Below, piece after piece: positions 1-8,480 of a stretch of 64,000 nt of DNA. This stretch comes from Chloroflexota bacterium (lineage in GTDB: Bacteria > Chloroflexota > Anaerolineae > UBA4142): the NCBI GenBank assembly GCA_016215025.1, contig JACRMI010000027.1:62001-126000 (forward strand), given 5' to 3'. The translations under genes and the position numbers were made by a program. The notes beneath the pieces were generated by a model. The model was not told where the DNA came from. It made no database searches and saw nothing but the letters and a program-made list of their open reading frames with translations. Numbering within the stretch: the first letter of the stretch is position 1; each line of letters begins with the position of its first letter.

Positions 1-844
1 CTTCAGGGTCGGGCGCGACAAAGTGAAACGCATCCGAGTTGGCCGCATAACCGATGATTTCGGCGTAGATGCGCGCGCCGCGTGCCAGCGCGTGTTCGAG
101 ATTTTCGAGCACGAGCATTCCCGAACCTTCGCCAATCACCAGCCCATCACGATTTTTATCGAATGGGCGACAGGCGTGCGCTGGGTTGTCGTTGCGCGTG
201 GAGAGAGCGCGCATCGCGCCGAACGCAGTGAACACGATATCGGAAATAATCGCATCAGTCCCTCCGGCGAGCATAATGTCCGCTACGCCTCGCCGAATCG
301 CTTCGGTCGCAGTCCCAATCGCATCAGTTCCGGCGGCGCACGTCGTGACAACCGTCGAATTGTAACCGCGAGCGCGAAAATGCTGCGCCACGTAAAATGC
401 GGGCATGTTCGGCAGAATCACTGCGGCGAGAAATGGACTGACGCGACCCGTGCCTTGGCGCGTGTACACATCGTGTTCTTTGATCGCTTCGACGAAACCG
501 CCCAGTCCTGTGCCGACGACGACACCCGCGCGAAAATTTTCGGCGAGTGAATCGCCCAAGCCTGCCTCGTTGAGCGCGCTCCGCGATGCAGCCAGCACGA
601 ACAGCGTCGCGCGTCCCATACGGCGCGCATCTTTGGCTTCGATGCCATGCTGCGTCGGATCGAAATTTTTTACTTCGCCGGCGATCTGCGTGCGATACTT
701 GCTCGCATCGAACAAGGTGACGGGACCAATGCCGGATTTGGCGCTGAGCAAGTTCTGCCAAAATTCTTCGGGCGTTAGTCCAAGTGGCGTGATGGCTCCC
801 GTGCCGGTGATGACGACGCGAGGGCGTTGAACAGAGTTTGTCAT
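1..844 (-). CDS. fabF: Beta-ketoacyl-ACP synthase II, 3' end cut by window edge
   Basis: Condensing enzyme of fatty acid elongation (malonyl-ACP plus acyl-ACP to 3-ketoacyl-ACP), cytosolic. The reverse-strand translation starts MTNSVQRPRVVITGTGAITP and contains the thiolase-fold active-site motif VTTCAAGTDAIG with the nucleophilic Cys, then the conserved ACRPFDKNRDG and GEGSGMLVLE segments. About 281 of the usual ~410 residues are present; the two catalytic His motifs lie beyond position 1. The start is the ATG at 844-842 with a weak AGAAAG upstream. Every long plus-strand ORF here is a shadow. KAS II rather than KAS III is clear from the motif set; FabF versus FabB is less certain. Confidence 0.93.
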   Translation of the reverse strand, partial: MTNSVQRPRVVITGTGAITPLGLTPEEFWQNLLSAKSGIGPVTLFDASKYRTQIAGEVKNFDPTQHGIEAKDARRMGRATLFVLAASRSALNEAGLGDSLAENFRAGVVVGTGLGGFVEAIKEHDVYTRQGTGRVSPFLAAVILPNMPAFYVAQHFRARGYNSTVVTTCAAGTDAIGTATEAIRRGVADIMLAGGTDAIISDIVFTAFGAMRALSTRNDNPAHACRPFDKNRDGLVIGEGSGMLVLENLEHALARGARIYAEIIGYAANSDAFHFVAPDPE

Positions 845-979
845 TCGGATTCTTTCTGGTGCGAAGATAAAGTGATTTGAGATAATGAATAAAGCGAGGT
901 TATTTTACCTGACTTGTTCCATTCCGCAAATAGGAACAGAGTTTTTGGTTCTGAATTGCGACTAGATTGTGACTCGATT

Positions 980-1008
980 TTGACTGACTTACGTTAAACT
1001 GGTATCAT
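980..1008 (+). promoter_or_regulatory. Sigma-70-type promoter for the radical SAM gene
   Basis: TTGACT at 980-985 and TATCAT at 1003-1008 are separated by 17 bases. The predicted start of transcription is near 1015, about 190 bases before the radical SAM ATG. The rest of 845-1201 holds no gene, only palindromic repeats. Confidence 0.5.
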
Positions 1009-1019
1009 GGTTTGGACGC

Positions 1020-1189
1020 GGACTGACTGTGCTGTGACTGTGACGAAGTGCGTCACAGCCATTCGCACAGCCACGCGGATGAACGCGGATAAATAAAGCA
1101 TCTGTCATTGTGAGGAACGTTTTTTGTGACGAACGCTTCGCGTCTCATCGCTGCGGAATGTGAGACTCTTCGCTTCGCGCAGAGTGACA
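1020..1189. repeat. Two dispersed palindromic repeats
   Basis: At 1020-1073 is a GACTGTG/CACAGCC-rich inverted repeat resembling the one at 15710-15757. At 1104-1189 is a decayed copy of the repeat whose ends read GTCATTGTGAGG and CGCTTCGCGCAGAGTGAC, the same family as 7357-7439 and 28848-28994. The second copy puts a spurious upstream extension onto the following ORF. Confidence 0.6.
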
Positions 1190-1201
1190 AGTGGTGAAAA
1201 T

Positions 1202-2455
1202 ATGAATCCCAAAACAATATGGGCAGAAGTTGATGAACAAGGCAGATTGGTCGTGCCGCGTGAGTTGGTCGATCAGTACGGATTAGAACCCGGCGCGCGG
1301 CTTCGCATTGATAACGAAGGAAATGCGCTGCGCCTGCATCGTCCGATTACACAACTCAACAGACTTTACATCGAGCCGACGAGTCGCTGCAACATCGCGT
1401 GTCGTACGTGTATGAGGAACACGTGGGATGAGACGATGGGTGGCATGACGGAGGAAACGTTCGAGCGCGTGTTGGATGGCTTGCGTTCGATCAATCCGAA
1501 ACCGTCGGTGATGTTTGCGGGCATCGGCGAGCCAACGTCGCACCCGCGCATTGTCGAAATGGTGCGGCGTGTCAAAGAGTTGGGATGCAGCGTCGAGATC
1601 ACGACGAACGGAACAATCCTCAACGCGCGGCGTTCGCGGCAATTGATCGAAGCGGGTCTCGATATGTTGTGGGTCTCGCTCGACGGCGCGACACCGGAGA
1701 GTTATGAAGATGTGCGATTAGGCGCACTGCTGCCGCTCGTGCTCGAAAATATTCGAACGTTCCGCGAATCGCGCCGAACCTGGTCGTATCATCCGAAGCC
1801 CGAAATCGGAATTGCCTTCGTCGCGATGGAACACAACGTCAACGATTTGCCAAAAGTCATCGAGTTGGGGCGCTCGCTCGGTGCGGTGCGGTTCTCGGTG
1901 AGTAACGTATTGCCGTACACGCAAGACATGCGCCGCGAAATGCTCTATGAACACACGCTCAAAGATGTGACCTACATGTCGTCGTTTTGGCTGCCGACGC
2001 TGAACATTCCAAAGATGGACATCAACGATAAAACGCGCGAGGCATTCTTCGCGGCGCTCAAGAGCGGATGCAGCGTTACGTTTGCCGGTAACAAGTTGAG
2101 CGGCGCGAACGATGTATGCGTATTCGTCGAAAGCGGCGCGATGGCAGTTGGCTGGGACGGCGGCGTGAGTCCGTGCCCACCGTTGTTGCACAACCACACG
2201 ACGTTTTTGCGGAAATACGAGCGCAAGCTCAAGCGGCACGTGATCGGCAATGTGCGCGATCGTGCGCTCATCGATTTGTGGAACGACCCGGAATATTTGG
2301 CGTATCGCGAGCGCGTATCGAGCTTTGCGTTTGCGCCGTGCAGTTTTTGCGGCGGCTGCGATCTACTCGATTCGAATGAAGAAGATTGCTTGGGAAATAA
2401 ATTCCCCGTATGCGGCGGATGTCTCTGGGCACAAGGCGTGATTCAGTGTCCGTAA
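1202..2455 (+). CDS. Radical SAM/SPASM-type protein with N-terminal AbrB-like domain
   Basis: A 417-aa fusion. Residues 5-47 (IWAEVDEQGRLVVPREL...) look like a SpoVT/AbrB swapped-hairpin domain; residues 56-250 are a radical SAM core with the cluster motif CNIACRTC (C63, C67, C70) and a GIGEP SAM-binding segment. The C-terminus carries a Cys-rich auxiliary-cluster region (CSFCGGC, EEDC, PVCGGC) typical of SPASM/twitch enzymes. Such proteins act as maturases of peptides or enzymes; tungsten-cofactor oxidoreductase maturases have a similar look, but no partner oxidoreductase lies nearby, so the substrate is unknown. ATG 1202 is preferred because the upstream in-frame extension is only repeat sequence. 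Confidence 0.8.
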   Translation: MNPKTIWAEVDEQGRLVVPRELVDQYGLEPGARLRIDNEGNALRLHRPITQLNRLYIEPTSRCNIACRTCMRNTWDETMGGMTEETFERVLDGLRSINPKPSVMFAGIGEPTSHPRIVEMVRRVKELGCSVEITTNGTILNARRSRQLIEAGLDMLWVSLDGATPESYEDVRLGALLPLVLENIRTFRESRRTWSYHPKPEIGIAFVAMEHNVNDLPKVIELGRSLGAVRFSVSNVLPYTQDMRREMLYEHTLKDVTYMSSFWLPTLNIPKMDINDKTREAFFAALKSGCSVTFAGNKLSGANDVCVFVESGAMAVGWDGGVSPCPPLLHNHTTFLRKYERKLKRHVIGNVRDRALIDLWNDPEYLAYRERVSSFAFAPCSFCGGCDLLDSNEEDCLGNKFPVCGGCLWAQGVIQCP

Positions 2456-2457
2456 CA

Positions 2458-2662
2458 CTGTCATTTCGACGAGCCGCGAAGCGGGTGCGAGGAGAAATCT
2501 TGCATTTGAGAAAAGAGCAGGACTTTCGCTCAAGTGTCCGTTTTCGTGTCACCCTGAGCGTTAGCGAAGGGTCTCTACCCCTGAAACCAGAGATTCTTCG
2601 CTTCGCTCAGAATGACAAGCGAAAGTCCTGAAGAGATTTCTCGCTTCGCTCGGAATGACATG
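2458..2662. repeat. Cluster of dispersed palindromic repeats
   Basis: Several overlapping members of the TGAGCGAAGCGAAGAATCTC-type intergenic repeat are visible: GTCATTTCGACGAGCCGCGAAGCG, GTCACCCTGAGCGTTAGCGAAGG, and the opposite-strand CTTCGCTTCGCTCAGAATGAC. They fill the gap between the radical SAM gene and the next gene. No gene is supported here. Confidence 0.65.
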
Positions 2663-2733
2663 CTGTCCTACGGCTTGCGCAACTTGGCACACGGGATATA
2701 ATGTGAACCAGCAATTTTTAGGAGGATAAATCG

Positions 2734-3036
2734 GTGGGGCGCTTGAAATTGCTCTTGTCTTACAACATCGTGCCGCAACATCAAGAAGAGTATATGCAAT
2801 TCGCCGTTCAGGTTTTTGTGCCAACCTTGCAGCGAATCGGACTAGAGAACCAAGGGGTGTGGCATACGGCGTGGGGCGATTATCCCAATCGCTTGATCAT
2901 CTTTGTGGGCGAAGCGCAAGATGTGCGTGATGCCATGGCGAGCGATACCTGGGAGCAATTGGAATCGAGGCTAAAGGGATATGTGTCGGACTATAAGCGG
3001 CGGATTGTGCCGTTCCAACCAGGATTTCAGTTCTAA
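2734..3036 (+). CDS. Small conserved protein, function unknown
   Basis: A 100-aa soluble protein starting at GTG 2734, preceded by a perfect AGGAGG 7-8 bases upstream, so the start is well supported. The alternation of strands and helices (LKLLLSYNIV, EEYMQFAVQVFVPTLQRIG, RLIIFVGEA, DAMASDTWEQLESRLKGYV) suggests a dimeric alpha/beta-barrel (ferredoxin-like) fold, as in NIPSNAP or EthD-like proteins. That is inference from pattern only. It has no signal peptide and no Cys pair. It converges on the oxidase operon across a shared terminator and is unlikely to be part of it. Confidence 0.7.
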   Translation: MGRLKLLLSYNIVPQHQEEYMQFAVQVFVPTLQRIGLENQGVWHTAWGDYPNRLIIFVGEAQDVRDAMASDTWEQLESRLKGYVSDYKRRIVPFQPGFQF

Positions 3037-3072
3037 AACGTAGAGACGTTGCATGCAACGTCTCTACGTTTT
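3035..3072. terminator. Bidirectional terminator, perfect palindrome
   Basis: AAAACGTAGAGACGTTG and its exact reverse complement meet around GCATGC, giving an A-rich arm on one side and a T run on the other. It separates the convergent 100-aa gene and the sco gene; the sco stop codon overlaps its right edge. Confidence 0.75.
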
Positions 3073-3643
3073 ATTCTGCCAACAACGCGCGCACATTATA
3101 AACAGCATCGGCGGGATCGAATATTGTGCCCAGTTCGATGCGTTGGTTCCCTTGCTTGTCGATGATGAGCGTGCGCGTCGTGTGTGCCACAGGATTCACA
3201 CTGGATGCATTGCTCAATGTGCCGACATAGTACGCTTTCCAAATCGGTTCCAGTTGCTCTTTCGTTCCGATCAGATAACGCATTTTGCCGTCAAGGTTAT
3301 GCACTTGCAGAAACTCTTGCACGGCGGCGGGGGTATCGTACTCTGGATCGACCGAGACGGCGACGTACGCCACTTGCTTCATCGAATCGCCTAGTTGATT
3401 CGCGACACTGCGCAGTTTCGATGCGATCAACGGACATTCGTCGAGACAGTTGGTGTAGAGAAAGCTGAGCACGACCACTTTGCCGCGATAATCCGAAAGT
3501 GCCACTGACTCGCCCCGCGCATCGTTCAGTCTAAAGTCCGGCGAGCGGTCTTTGCCGAGATCGATCCCTCTGAGTTTTGGCGCGCAAGCTGTCATAACCA
3601 AAATTAACGCGCACAGCAACAAGCTGATTTTCCCAATCCGCAC
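3071..3643 (-). CDS. sco: SCO1/SenC family copper-delivery protein
   Basis: Inserts or reduces copper at the CuA centre of cytochrome oxidase subunit II. The mature domain is a thioredoxin fold with the Cu-binding CLDEC motif and the distal conserved His in NPVAHTTRTLI. The N-terminus (VRIGKISLLLCALIL...VMTAC) is a lipoprotein signal, so the protein should be anchored outside the membrane. The start is GTG 3643 with GCGAGGATAGC as ribosome site; it follows the ctaG stop by one base, so translation is probably coupled. A longer ATG-started reading overlaps ctaG and is less likely. Last gene of the oxidase operon. Confidence 0.9.
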   Translation of the reverse strand: MRIGKISLLLCALILVMTACAPKLRGIDLGKDRSPDFRLNDARGESVALSDYRGKVVVLSFLYTNCLDECPLIASKLRSVANQLGDSMKQVAYVAVSVDPEYDTPAAVQEFLQVHNLDGKMRYLIGTKEQLEPIWKAYYVGTLSNASSVNPVAHTTRTLIIDKQGNQRIELGTIFDPADAVYNVRALLAE

Positions 3644-3644
3644 G

Positions 3645-4463
3645 CTATCCTCGCCCTGCAAATTCATTTGCTTTTTCACCATCATCTTGCCCAAACCACT
3701 TGAAAAAGACGATGGTGAGCACGAGCAAGTATATCGTAGAACCGGGAATCCACATAATCAGCCCAGCCGCCATTTGATCGTCCAGCGCCGAAATTCCAAA
3801 CACGCGCGGCGCGACTCGGTACGTCGGGTAGAGGACGGAATCGGAAAACGTGATGATCGCGCCGAGAATCGTCGGCAGAATCGCGCCGAAGAAAAGGTAC
3901 AGGATTTGATGCGGGTAGGGAAGCCGAGGGAATTCTTGCATGGGGCTAAGAATAGGCAGCCATGCGACAACGGAAGTCGCCATCAGCAAAAGGTGAACAA
4001 AGATATGGAACATCTCATTTTGCAGCGCGAGATCATACAGCGTGGGTACGTGATAGGCGGTAAAGAGTACGTTGAACAACAAAAACGCTAGAATCGGTTT
4101 GGAGACCCAGCGGGCGGTGCTGTGGATCAAGCGCCATTCTAGTAGCGGACGCACGAGCCAACTGGGTGTGCCGAGCAGCAACAGAGGCGGCATCACAAGC
4201 GTGAGCAAGAGATGCTGGACCATGTGCGCGCTAAACAAATAGTAATCGCCGATTTCGTCGAGCGGCGATATGAGCGCGATGAAGATGATGAAAACGCCGG
4301 ACAAGAATAACGCGATTTGGCGTTTGTCGATTTTGGCTGCCCAACCATAACGGCGGCGGAGCGGTCCCACGCCGTAGAGATAAATCGCGGAGAGCAAAAT
4401 GAGACCGACCAAAACCGTTGGCTCGAAATTCCATTCGGTAAGCCAGAGATTCGTGCTAGACAA
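3645..4463 (-). CDS. ctaG: Cytochrome c oxidase assembly protein, CtaG (caa3) family
   Basis: A polytopic membrane protein of 272 aa with about seven hydrophobic segments. Conserved His-bearing stretches typical of the caa3_CtaG family are visible, including SAHMVQHLLLTLVMPPLLLLG and the TAYHVPTLYDLALQN region. In Bacillus-type systems CtaG is needed for formation of active caa3 oxidase. It is not related in sequence to the Cox11-type CtaG of proteobacteria. It sits between coxD and sco with a 12-base gap to coxD. Confidence 0.9.
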   Translation of the reverse strand: MSSTNLWLTEWNFEPTVLVGLILLSAIYLYGVGPLRRRYGWAAKIDKRQIALFLSGVFIIFIALISPLDEIGDYYLFSAHMVQHLLLTLVMPPLLLLGTPSWLVRPLLEWRLIHSTARWVSKPILAFLLFNVLFTAYHVPTLYDLALQNEMFHIFVHLLLMATSVVAWLPILSPMQEFPRLPYPHQILYLFFGAILPTILGAIITFSDSVLYPTYRVAPRVFGISALDDQMAAGLIMWIPGSTIYLLVLTIVFFKWFGQDDGEKANEFAGRG

Positions 4464-4475
4464 CGTACGCCTCGC

Positions 4476-4757
4476 TTACTGCAGATGCGATGTGAGGACA
4501 ATAATCAGCGATGCCACCATCGCGATTCCGCCGAGTGCGCCGATGGCGAATATGCCCGTGAAGATTCGCCGATCGACTTTGAGATGCATAAAGTACATTG
4601 CGATTAACAGTGCTTTGCACGCGCCGAACAGAATCAGAAAGAATACCGTTGCCACAGGCAAATAGACAGCGGCGACTTCTAAGAACGTAAGCACGATGAG
4701 CGCGGCACCAACGGCAATATAATTGGCTTGTGGTTGTGTATGCGTATTAGTGTTCAT
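4476..4757 (-). CDS. coxD: Cytochrome c oxidase subunit IV, prokaryotic type
   Basis: A 93-aa protein with three predicted transmembrane helices. The motif ACKALLIAMYFMHLKVDRR at residues 46-64 is diagnostic for the small subunit IV (COX4_pro/CtaF) of bacterial aa3 and caa3 oxidases. The role is stabilising the CuB region of the complex. It follows coxC by about 90 bases that include AT-rich GGAAAT/ATTTCC inverted repeats but no other gene. Confidence 0.88.
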   Translation of the reverse strand: MNTNTHTQPQANYIAVGAALIVLTFLEVAAVYLPVATVFFLILFGACKALLIAMYFMHLKVDRRIFTGIFAIGALGGIAMVASLIIVLTSHLQ

Positions 4758-4848
4758 GCAACCCCTTTGGAAATGAGGGAAATAGAGGAACTGATGGAAC
4801 TCTGGGAACTTTTCCTTATTTCCTTCATTTCCTCTATTTCCAGTTCAT

Positions 4849-5448
4849 TTAGACGAATCTGAGCTGCTCCGTCAGATACACGACCATGAAAATCGCGACC
4901 CAGATCAAATCGACAAAGTGCCAGTACAAGCCAGCGATTTCGACCGGCAGATAATTCGTCGCCGAGAATCCACCGCGCAGCGCTTTGGCGGCGACGGCGA
5001 AAATCCAAATGATACCGACGAGCACATGCGCGGCGTGCAGACCGGTCGTCAAGAAATAGACCGAGCCGAAAATATTCGTGCTGGGCGTGACGCCCTCGCT
5101 AATGAGATGACTGTACTCGTTCGCTTTCAAGGCAAGAAACACCAGTCCCAACGCTGCCGTCGTAACCAGTAACTGCCACATGCGCGTGCGATTGCCGTTT
5201 TGAATCGCTTGCAGCGCCAAGACCATCGTAATACTGCTCGTGAGAAGAATGAGCGTCATGATGGTTGGCACGAGCAATGTCAAGACTTCGTGCGGATTGG
5301 GACCACTAGTGCTGCGGTCGCGAAAGACGACAAAGGTGGTGATGACCGCGCCAAAGAAAATTACTTCCGAAGCAAGAAAAACCCAGATGCCGAGCTTACG
5401 ATGATCTTGCTCCATGTTGTATGTATCGTGTGAAGCAGTTGCGCTCAT
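4849..5448 (-). CDS. coxC: Cytochrome c oxidase subunit III
   Basis: A 199-aa membrane protein with five predicted helices and the family signatures KLGIWVFLASEVIFFGAV near the N-terminus, LTTGLHAAHVLVGIIW, and GLYWHFVDLIWVAIFMVVYL at the C-terminus. This short five-helix form is usual for bacterial caa3 oxidases. The start is ATG 5448 (MSATASHDTYNMEQ) with GGGAGT upstream; the longer ORF reading back to 5607 runs through an intergenic palindrome and overlaps the end of coxA, so it is rejected. Confidence 0.93.
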   Translation of the reverse strand: MSATASHDTYNMEQDHRKLGIWVFLASEVIFFGAVITTFVVFRDRSTSGPNPHEVLTLLVPTIMTLILLTSSITMVLALQAIQNGNRTRMWQLLVTTAALGLVFLALKANEYSHLISEGVTPSTNIFGSVYFLTTGLHAAHVLVGIIWIFAVAAKALRGGFSATNYLPVEIAGLYWHFVDLIWVAIFMVVYLTEQLRFV

Positions 5449-5467
5449 GGATAACTCCCTATGTTTG

Positions 5468-5518
5468 AGACCTGACAGGTTTCGCGGCTCCTTCGGAGCC
5501 GAAAAACCTGTCAGGTCT
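5468..5518. repeat. Palindromic repeat between coxA and coxC
   Basis: AGACCTGACAGGTTT and its exact reverse complement flank a second inner hairpin GGCTCCTTCGGAGCC. It lies inside the operon, so it may act as an mRNA stabiliser or partial attenuator rather than a full terminator. Confidence 0.7.
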
Positions 5519-5527
5519 TCTTTTTCT

Positions 5528-7336
5528 CTACACCACCGGCTGCCTGATCCAGCCCGCGAGACCGACGACGAAAAGTACCAACCCAAGCGCGAGTGGAATG
5601 AGTCCAAAGACGAGTCCGTACATCAATACAGTTAGCCCTAGCGCAAGCACGAGGGGCCAAAAACTTGGCGGTGGTAAATGAATCGTCGCGTGTGCGTCGC
5701 CCGTTAGAGCGGCTTTTTTGCCGCCATGTTTAACGTCCCACAATGGACGAACGCTGTTCACGGTTGGCACCGTCGTAAAATTGTAGACGGGCGGCGGCGA
5801 AGCAGTTGCCCATTCGAGTGTGTCGCCATCCCAGGGATCATCGCCTGCGATTGCGCCATTGCGCAGACTGATGATGATGTTGATAAAGAAAAGCAAAAAG
5901 CCAGTAGCAATCGTAAACGCGCCAATCGTCGCAATCAGATTTGAGGTATCCCAACCCAGGTCGGAGCCGTAAGTGTAGATGCGGCGCGGCATTCCCAACA
6001 CGCCGAGCAAGTGCATAGGCATGAAGGTGAGGTTCATACCGACGAATTGCAAAACGAAATGCGCGACGCCCATTTTTTCGTTCATCATGCGTCCGGTCAT
6101 TTTGGGGAACCAATAATATATTCCCCCAACGATGGCGAAAATGCTGCCGCCAAATAGAACGTAATGCAGATGACCGACGACAAAGTACGTATCGGTGATT
6201 TGAAAATCGACTGGGACCGTTGCGAGGAAGATGCCACCCAGTCCGCCGATGATGAACAACGCGATGAAACCGACGGCGAAGAGCAACGGCGTTTTCAAAT
6301 TGATCGATCCACCCCAGAGCGTGGCGATCCAGTTGAAAATTTTGATTGCCGTCGGCACGGCGATAATCATACTCGCGAGCGCGAATGCAGCATTAATCGC
6401 CGGTGGCATCCCCACGGCAAACATATGATGCGCCCAAACGGTAAAGCCAATAAACCCAATCGCTACGGATGAATACGCAATGGCGGCATAACCGAACAAC
6501 GGCTTGCGCGAAAACACCGGCAGAATTTCCGACACGATGCCCATCGCGGGCAAGATCATGATGTAAACTTCGGGATGTCCAAAGAACCAAAACAGATGCT
6601 GCCACAAAAGTGGATCGCCACCACCGGACGCTTGAAAGAAGAATGTGCCAAAATGTCGATCGAGGTAAAGCAAGATCAACGCGGCGGCGATGCTCGGCAT
6701 GGCGAACAACAGCAAGAACGAGGTCACCAGATTCGTCCACACGAAAATCGGCATGCGATTGATTCTCATGCCCGGCGCGCGCATCCAAATGATCGTCACG
6801 ACAAAGTTGAGTGCGCCCGTGATCGACGAGATGCCGAGGAGCTCCAAACCCCAAATCCAAAAATCGATGCCGTAGGTCGTCGAAAATTGCATGCTCGTCA
6901 GCGGGGCGTAGCCGAACCAACCGGCCGCCGGTGCGCCGCCGAGAAAGAAACTCGAATTCAGAAACAAGCCGCCCAAGACAAAGGTCCACAACCCGAACGC
7001 ATTGAGCCGGGGATACGCCATATCGCGCGCGCCAATCAGCAGCGGAACGATATAGTTGCCGAATCCTGTAAGGAATGGCATGACGGCGAGGAAGACCATC
7101 GTCGTACCATGCATCGTAAAGATTTGATTGTACAAATCAGGATTGACGACTTTGAGATTCGAATCGGCGAGTTGCGTACGGATGACGAGCGCTTCGAGTC
7201 CGCCGGCGAACAAAAAGAACAGCGATGCGGCAATGTACATCAAGCCGATGCGTTTATGATCGACGGTGGTCAACCAGCTTAGCACGCCCGCGTATTGGCG
7301 GCGGGCAACGGGTAGAGTCGCAACTTGAGTAGACAT
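5528..7336 (-). CDS. coxA: Cytochrome c oxidase subunit I (heme-copper oxygen reductase, A family)
   Basis: Catalytic subunit, 602 aa with about 12 core helices plus C-terminal extra segments, reducing O2 to water and pumping protons. Visible ligands include the active-site segment WFFGHPEVYIMILPAMG (CuB His, cross-linked Tyr, and the Glu of the D channel, so A1-like), FTVWAHHMFAVGMP (CuB His pair) and TYFVVGHLHYVLFGG (heme a3 and a His). The N-terminus has the KRIGLMYI motif. The start ATG 7336 is supported by the conserved LSWLTTVDHKRIG. It is followed by coxC after a palindromic repeat. Confidence 0.96.
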   Translation of the reverse strand: MSTQVATLPVARRQYAGVLSWLTTVDHKRIGLMYIAASLFFLFAGGLEALVIRTQLADSNLKVVNPDLYNQIFTMHGTTMVFLAVMPFLTGFGNYIVPLLIGARDMAYPRLNAFGLWTFVLGGLFLNSSFFLGGAPAAGWFGYAPLTSMQFSTTYGIDFWIWGLELLGISSITGALNFVVTIIWMRAPGMRINRMPIFVWTNLVTSFLLLFAMPSIAAALILLYLDRHFGTFFFQASGGGDPLLWQHLFWFFGHPEVYIMILPAMGIVSEILPVFSRKPLFGYAAIAYSSVAIGFIGFTVWAHHMFAVGMPPAINAAFALASMIIAVPTAIKIFNWIATLWGGSINLKTPLLFAVGFIALFIIGGLGGIFLATVPVDFQITDTYFVVGHLHYVLFGGSIFAIVGGIYYWFPKMTGRMMNEKMGVAHFVLQFVGMNLTFMPMHLLGVLGMPRRIYTYGSDLGWDTSNLIATIGAFTIATGFLLFFINIIISLRNGAIAGDDPWDGDTLEWATASPPPVYNFTTVPTVNSVRPLWDVKHGGKKAALTGDAHATIHLPPPSFWPLVLALGLTVLMYGLVFGLIPLALGLVLFVVGLAGWIRQPVV

Positions 7337-7356
7337 GGTGTCCTCAATCTGTAATT

Positions 7357-7439
7357 GTCATTCTGAGCGGAGCGGTCTTTGCGGAGCGAATAATCTCTGT
7401 CGTCCAATAATGAGATTCTTTGCTTCGCTCAGAATGACA
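7357..7439. repeat. Dispersed palindromic repeat between coxB and coxA
   Basis: GTCATTCTGAGCGGAGCGG on the left matches, inverted, TGCTTCGCTCAGAATGAC on the right. Same family as the copies at 1104, 2540 and 28848. It interrupts the oxidase operon without interrupting a gene. Confidence 0.7.
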
Positions 7440-7451
7440 GTGTGATGAAAT

Positions 7452-8465
7452 TTATTTTAACGATGTGAGATACGCGACGAGCGCATCGATTTGCTCGGAG
7501 GTCAGTGGCAGGCGGGGCATCAATGCTCCGGGTTTCACGCCCGGCGGGTCGCTGAGCCAGGTGTGCAGATTGGCGGCGTTGAAATCTAGGATGCCGGATG
7601 CAATTTGCTTGCGGCTAGCTACGTGCGTGAGATTCGGTCCCACTTTGCCGACCATCGCCGAGACGCCGTTGATAGTGTGGCACGCTTGGCAGCCCACCGT
7701 CGAAATCGTTTCCACGCCTTTTTTCTGCAAATCGGTTGTCGCTACGACAGAGGATTGCTTTTGCTGCGCGACCCACGCATCAAAATCGGCTTGGGATTGG
7801 ACGACGACTGCAAAGCGCATGTTCGCATGTGACGTGCCGCAAAATTCGGCGCATTGTCCATGATAGGAACCAATTTGGGTCGGACGAATCCACATGCGAT
7901 TGGTATGTCCCGGAATCAAATCGGTTTTGCCGCCCAACTCGGGAACCCAAAAGCTGTGAATCACATCTTTAGCTTCGAGCGTAAACGCGGCCGCTTTCCC
8001 TACCGGCAAATGTATCTCGTTTGCGGTAACAATCCCTAGACCGGTGTATTCGACATCCCACCACCACTGATGTCCCGTCACTTTGATTTGGATGGCATCG
8101 GCGGGCGTAGTCGCAAGCGCAGACAGAGTTTGCCACGTCAAAACGAAAATGACGGCAAGGACGACTGCCGGAGCGGCGGTCCATGCGATTTCGAATTTTG
8201 TATTACCGTGGATTTGTTCTGGTGTTCCATCATTGGCGCGGCGGCGAAAGCGAATCACCGAATAGAAGAGCAAAAACTCGACGATGACGAACACGATGAC
8301 CGCGATCACAAACAGAATCATGAACAGGTCCGAGATCATCGCGGCGTTTTCGGAGGCAGGCGCGACCATAGTCGGTGCGCCCGCACAGCCGGCGAGTACG
8401 AGTATGCTCAAGGATGTGATTGCAAGTAGGATTCTGGAGAAGGGAATCTTGGGTGCTGCAATCAT
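7452..8465 (-). CDS. coxB: Cytochrome c oxidase subunit II fused to cytochrome c (caa3 type)
   Basis: A 337-aa electron-entry subunit. Order: lipoprotein signal with LVLAGC (about residue 27), two membrane helices (residues 43-68 and ~92-112), the cupredoxin CuA domain with HSFWVPELGGK and the copper site GQCAEFCGTSHANMRF, then a C-terminal class I cytochrome c with heme site CQACH and axial Met in ALMPRLP. The fusion marks the enzyme as caa3 type, taking electrons directly from a soluble or membrane donor through its own heme c. It lies 15 bases downstream of ctaB. Confidence 0.95.
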   Translation of the reverse strand: MIAAPKIPFSRILLAITSLSILVLAGCAGAPTMVAPASENAAMISDLFMILFVIAVIVFVIVEFLLFYSVIRFRRRANDGTPEQIHGNTKFEIAWTAAPAVVLAVIFVLTWQTLSALATTPADAIQIKVTGHQWWWDVEYTGLGIVTANEIHLPVGKAAAFTLEAKDVIHSFWVPELGGKTDLIPGHTNRMWIRPTQIGSYHGQCAEFCGTSHANMRFAVVVQSQADFDAWVAQQKQSSVVATTDLQKKGVETISTVGCQACHTINGVSAMVGKVGPNLTHVASRKQIASGILDFNAANLHTWLSDPPGVKPGALMPRLPLTSEQIDALVAYLTSLK

Positions 8466-8480
8466 TTTTTCCTCCCAGGT

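Noticed and set aside
23..830. Several plus-strand ORFs at the left edge
   Set aside because: They are antisense shadows of fabF, whose minus-strand translation has clear KAS motifs.
6575..7282. 235-aa plus-strand ORF inside coxA
   Set aside because: Highly charged low-complexity translation antisense to a well-conserved subunit I sequence.
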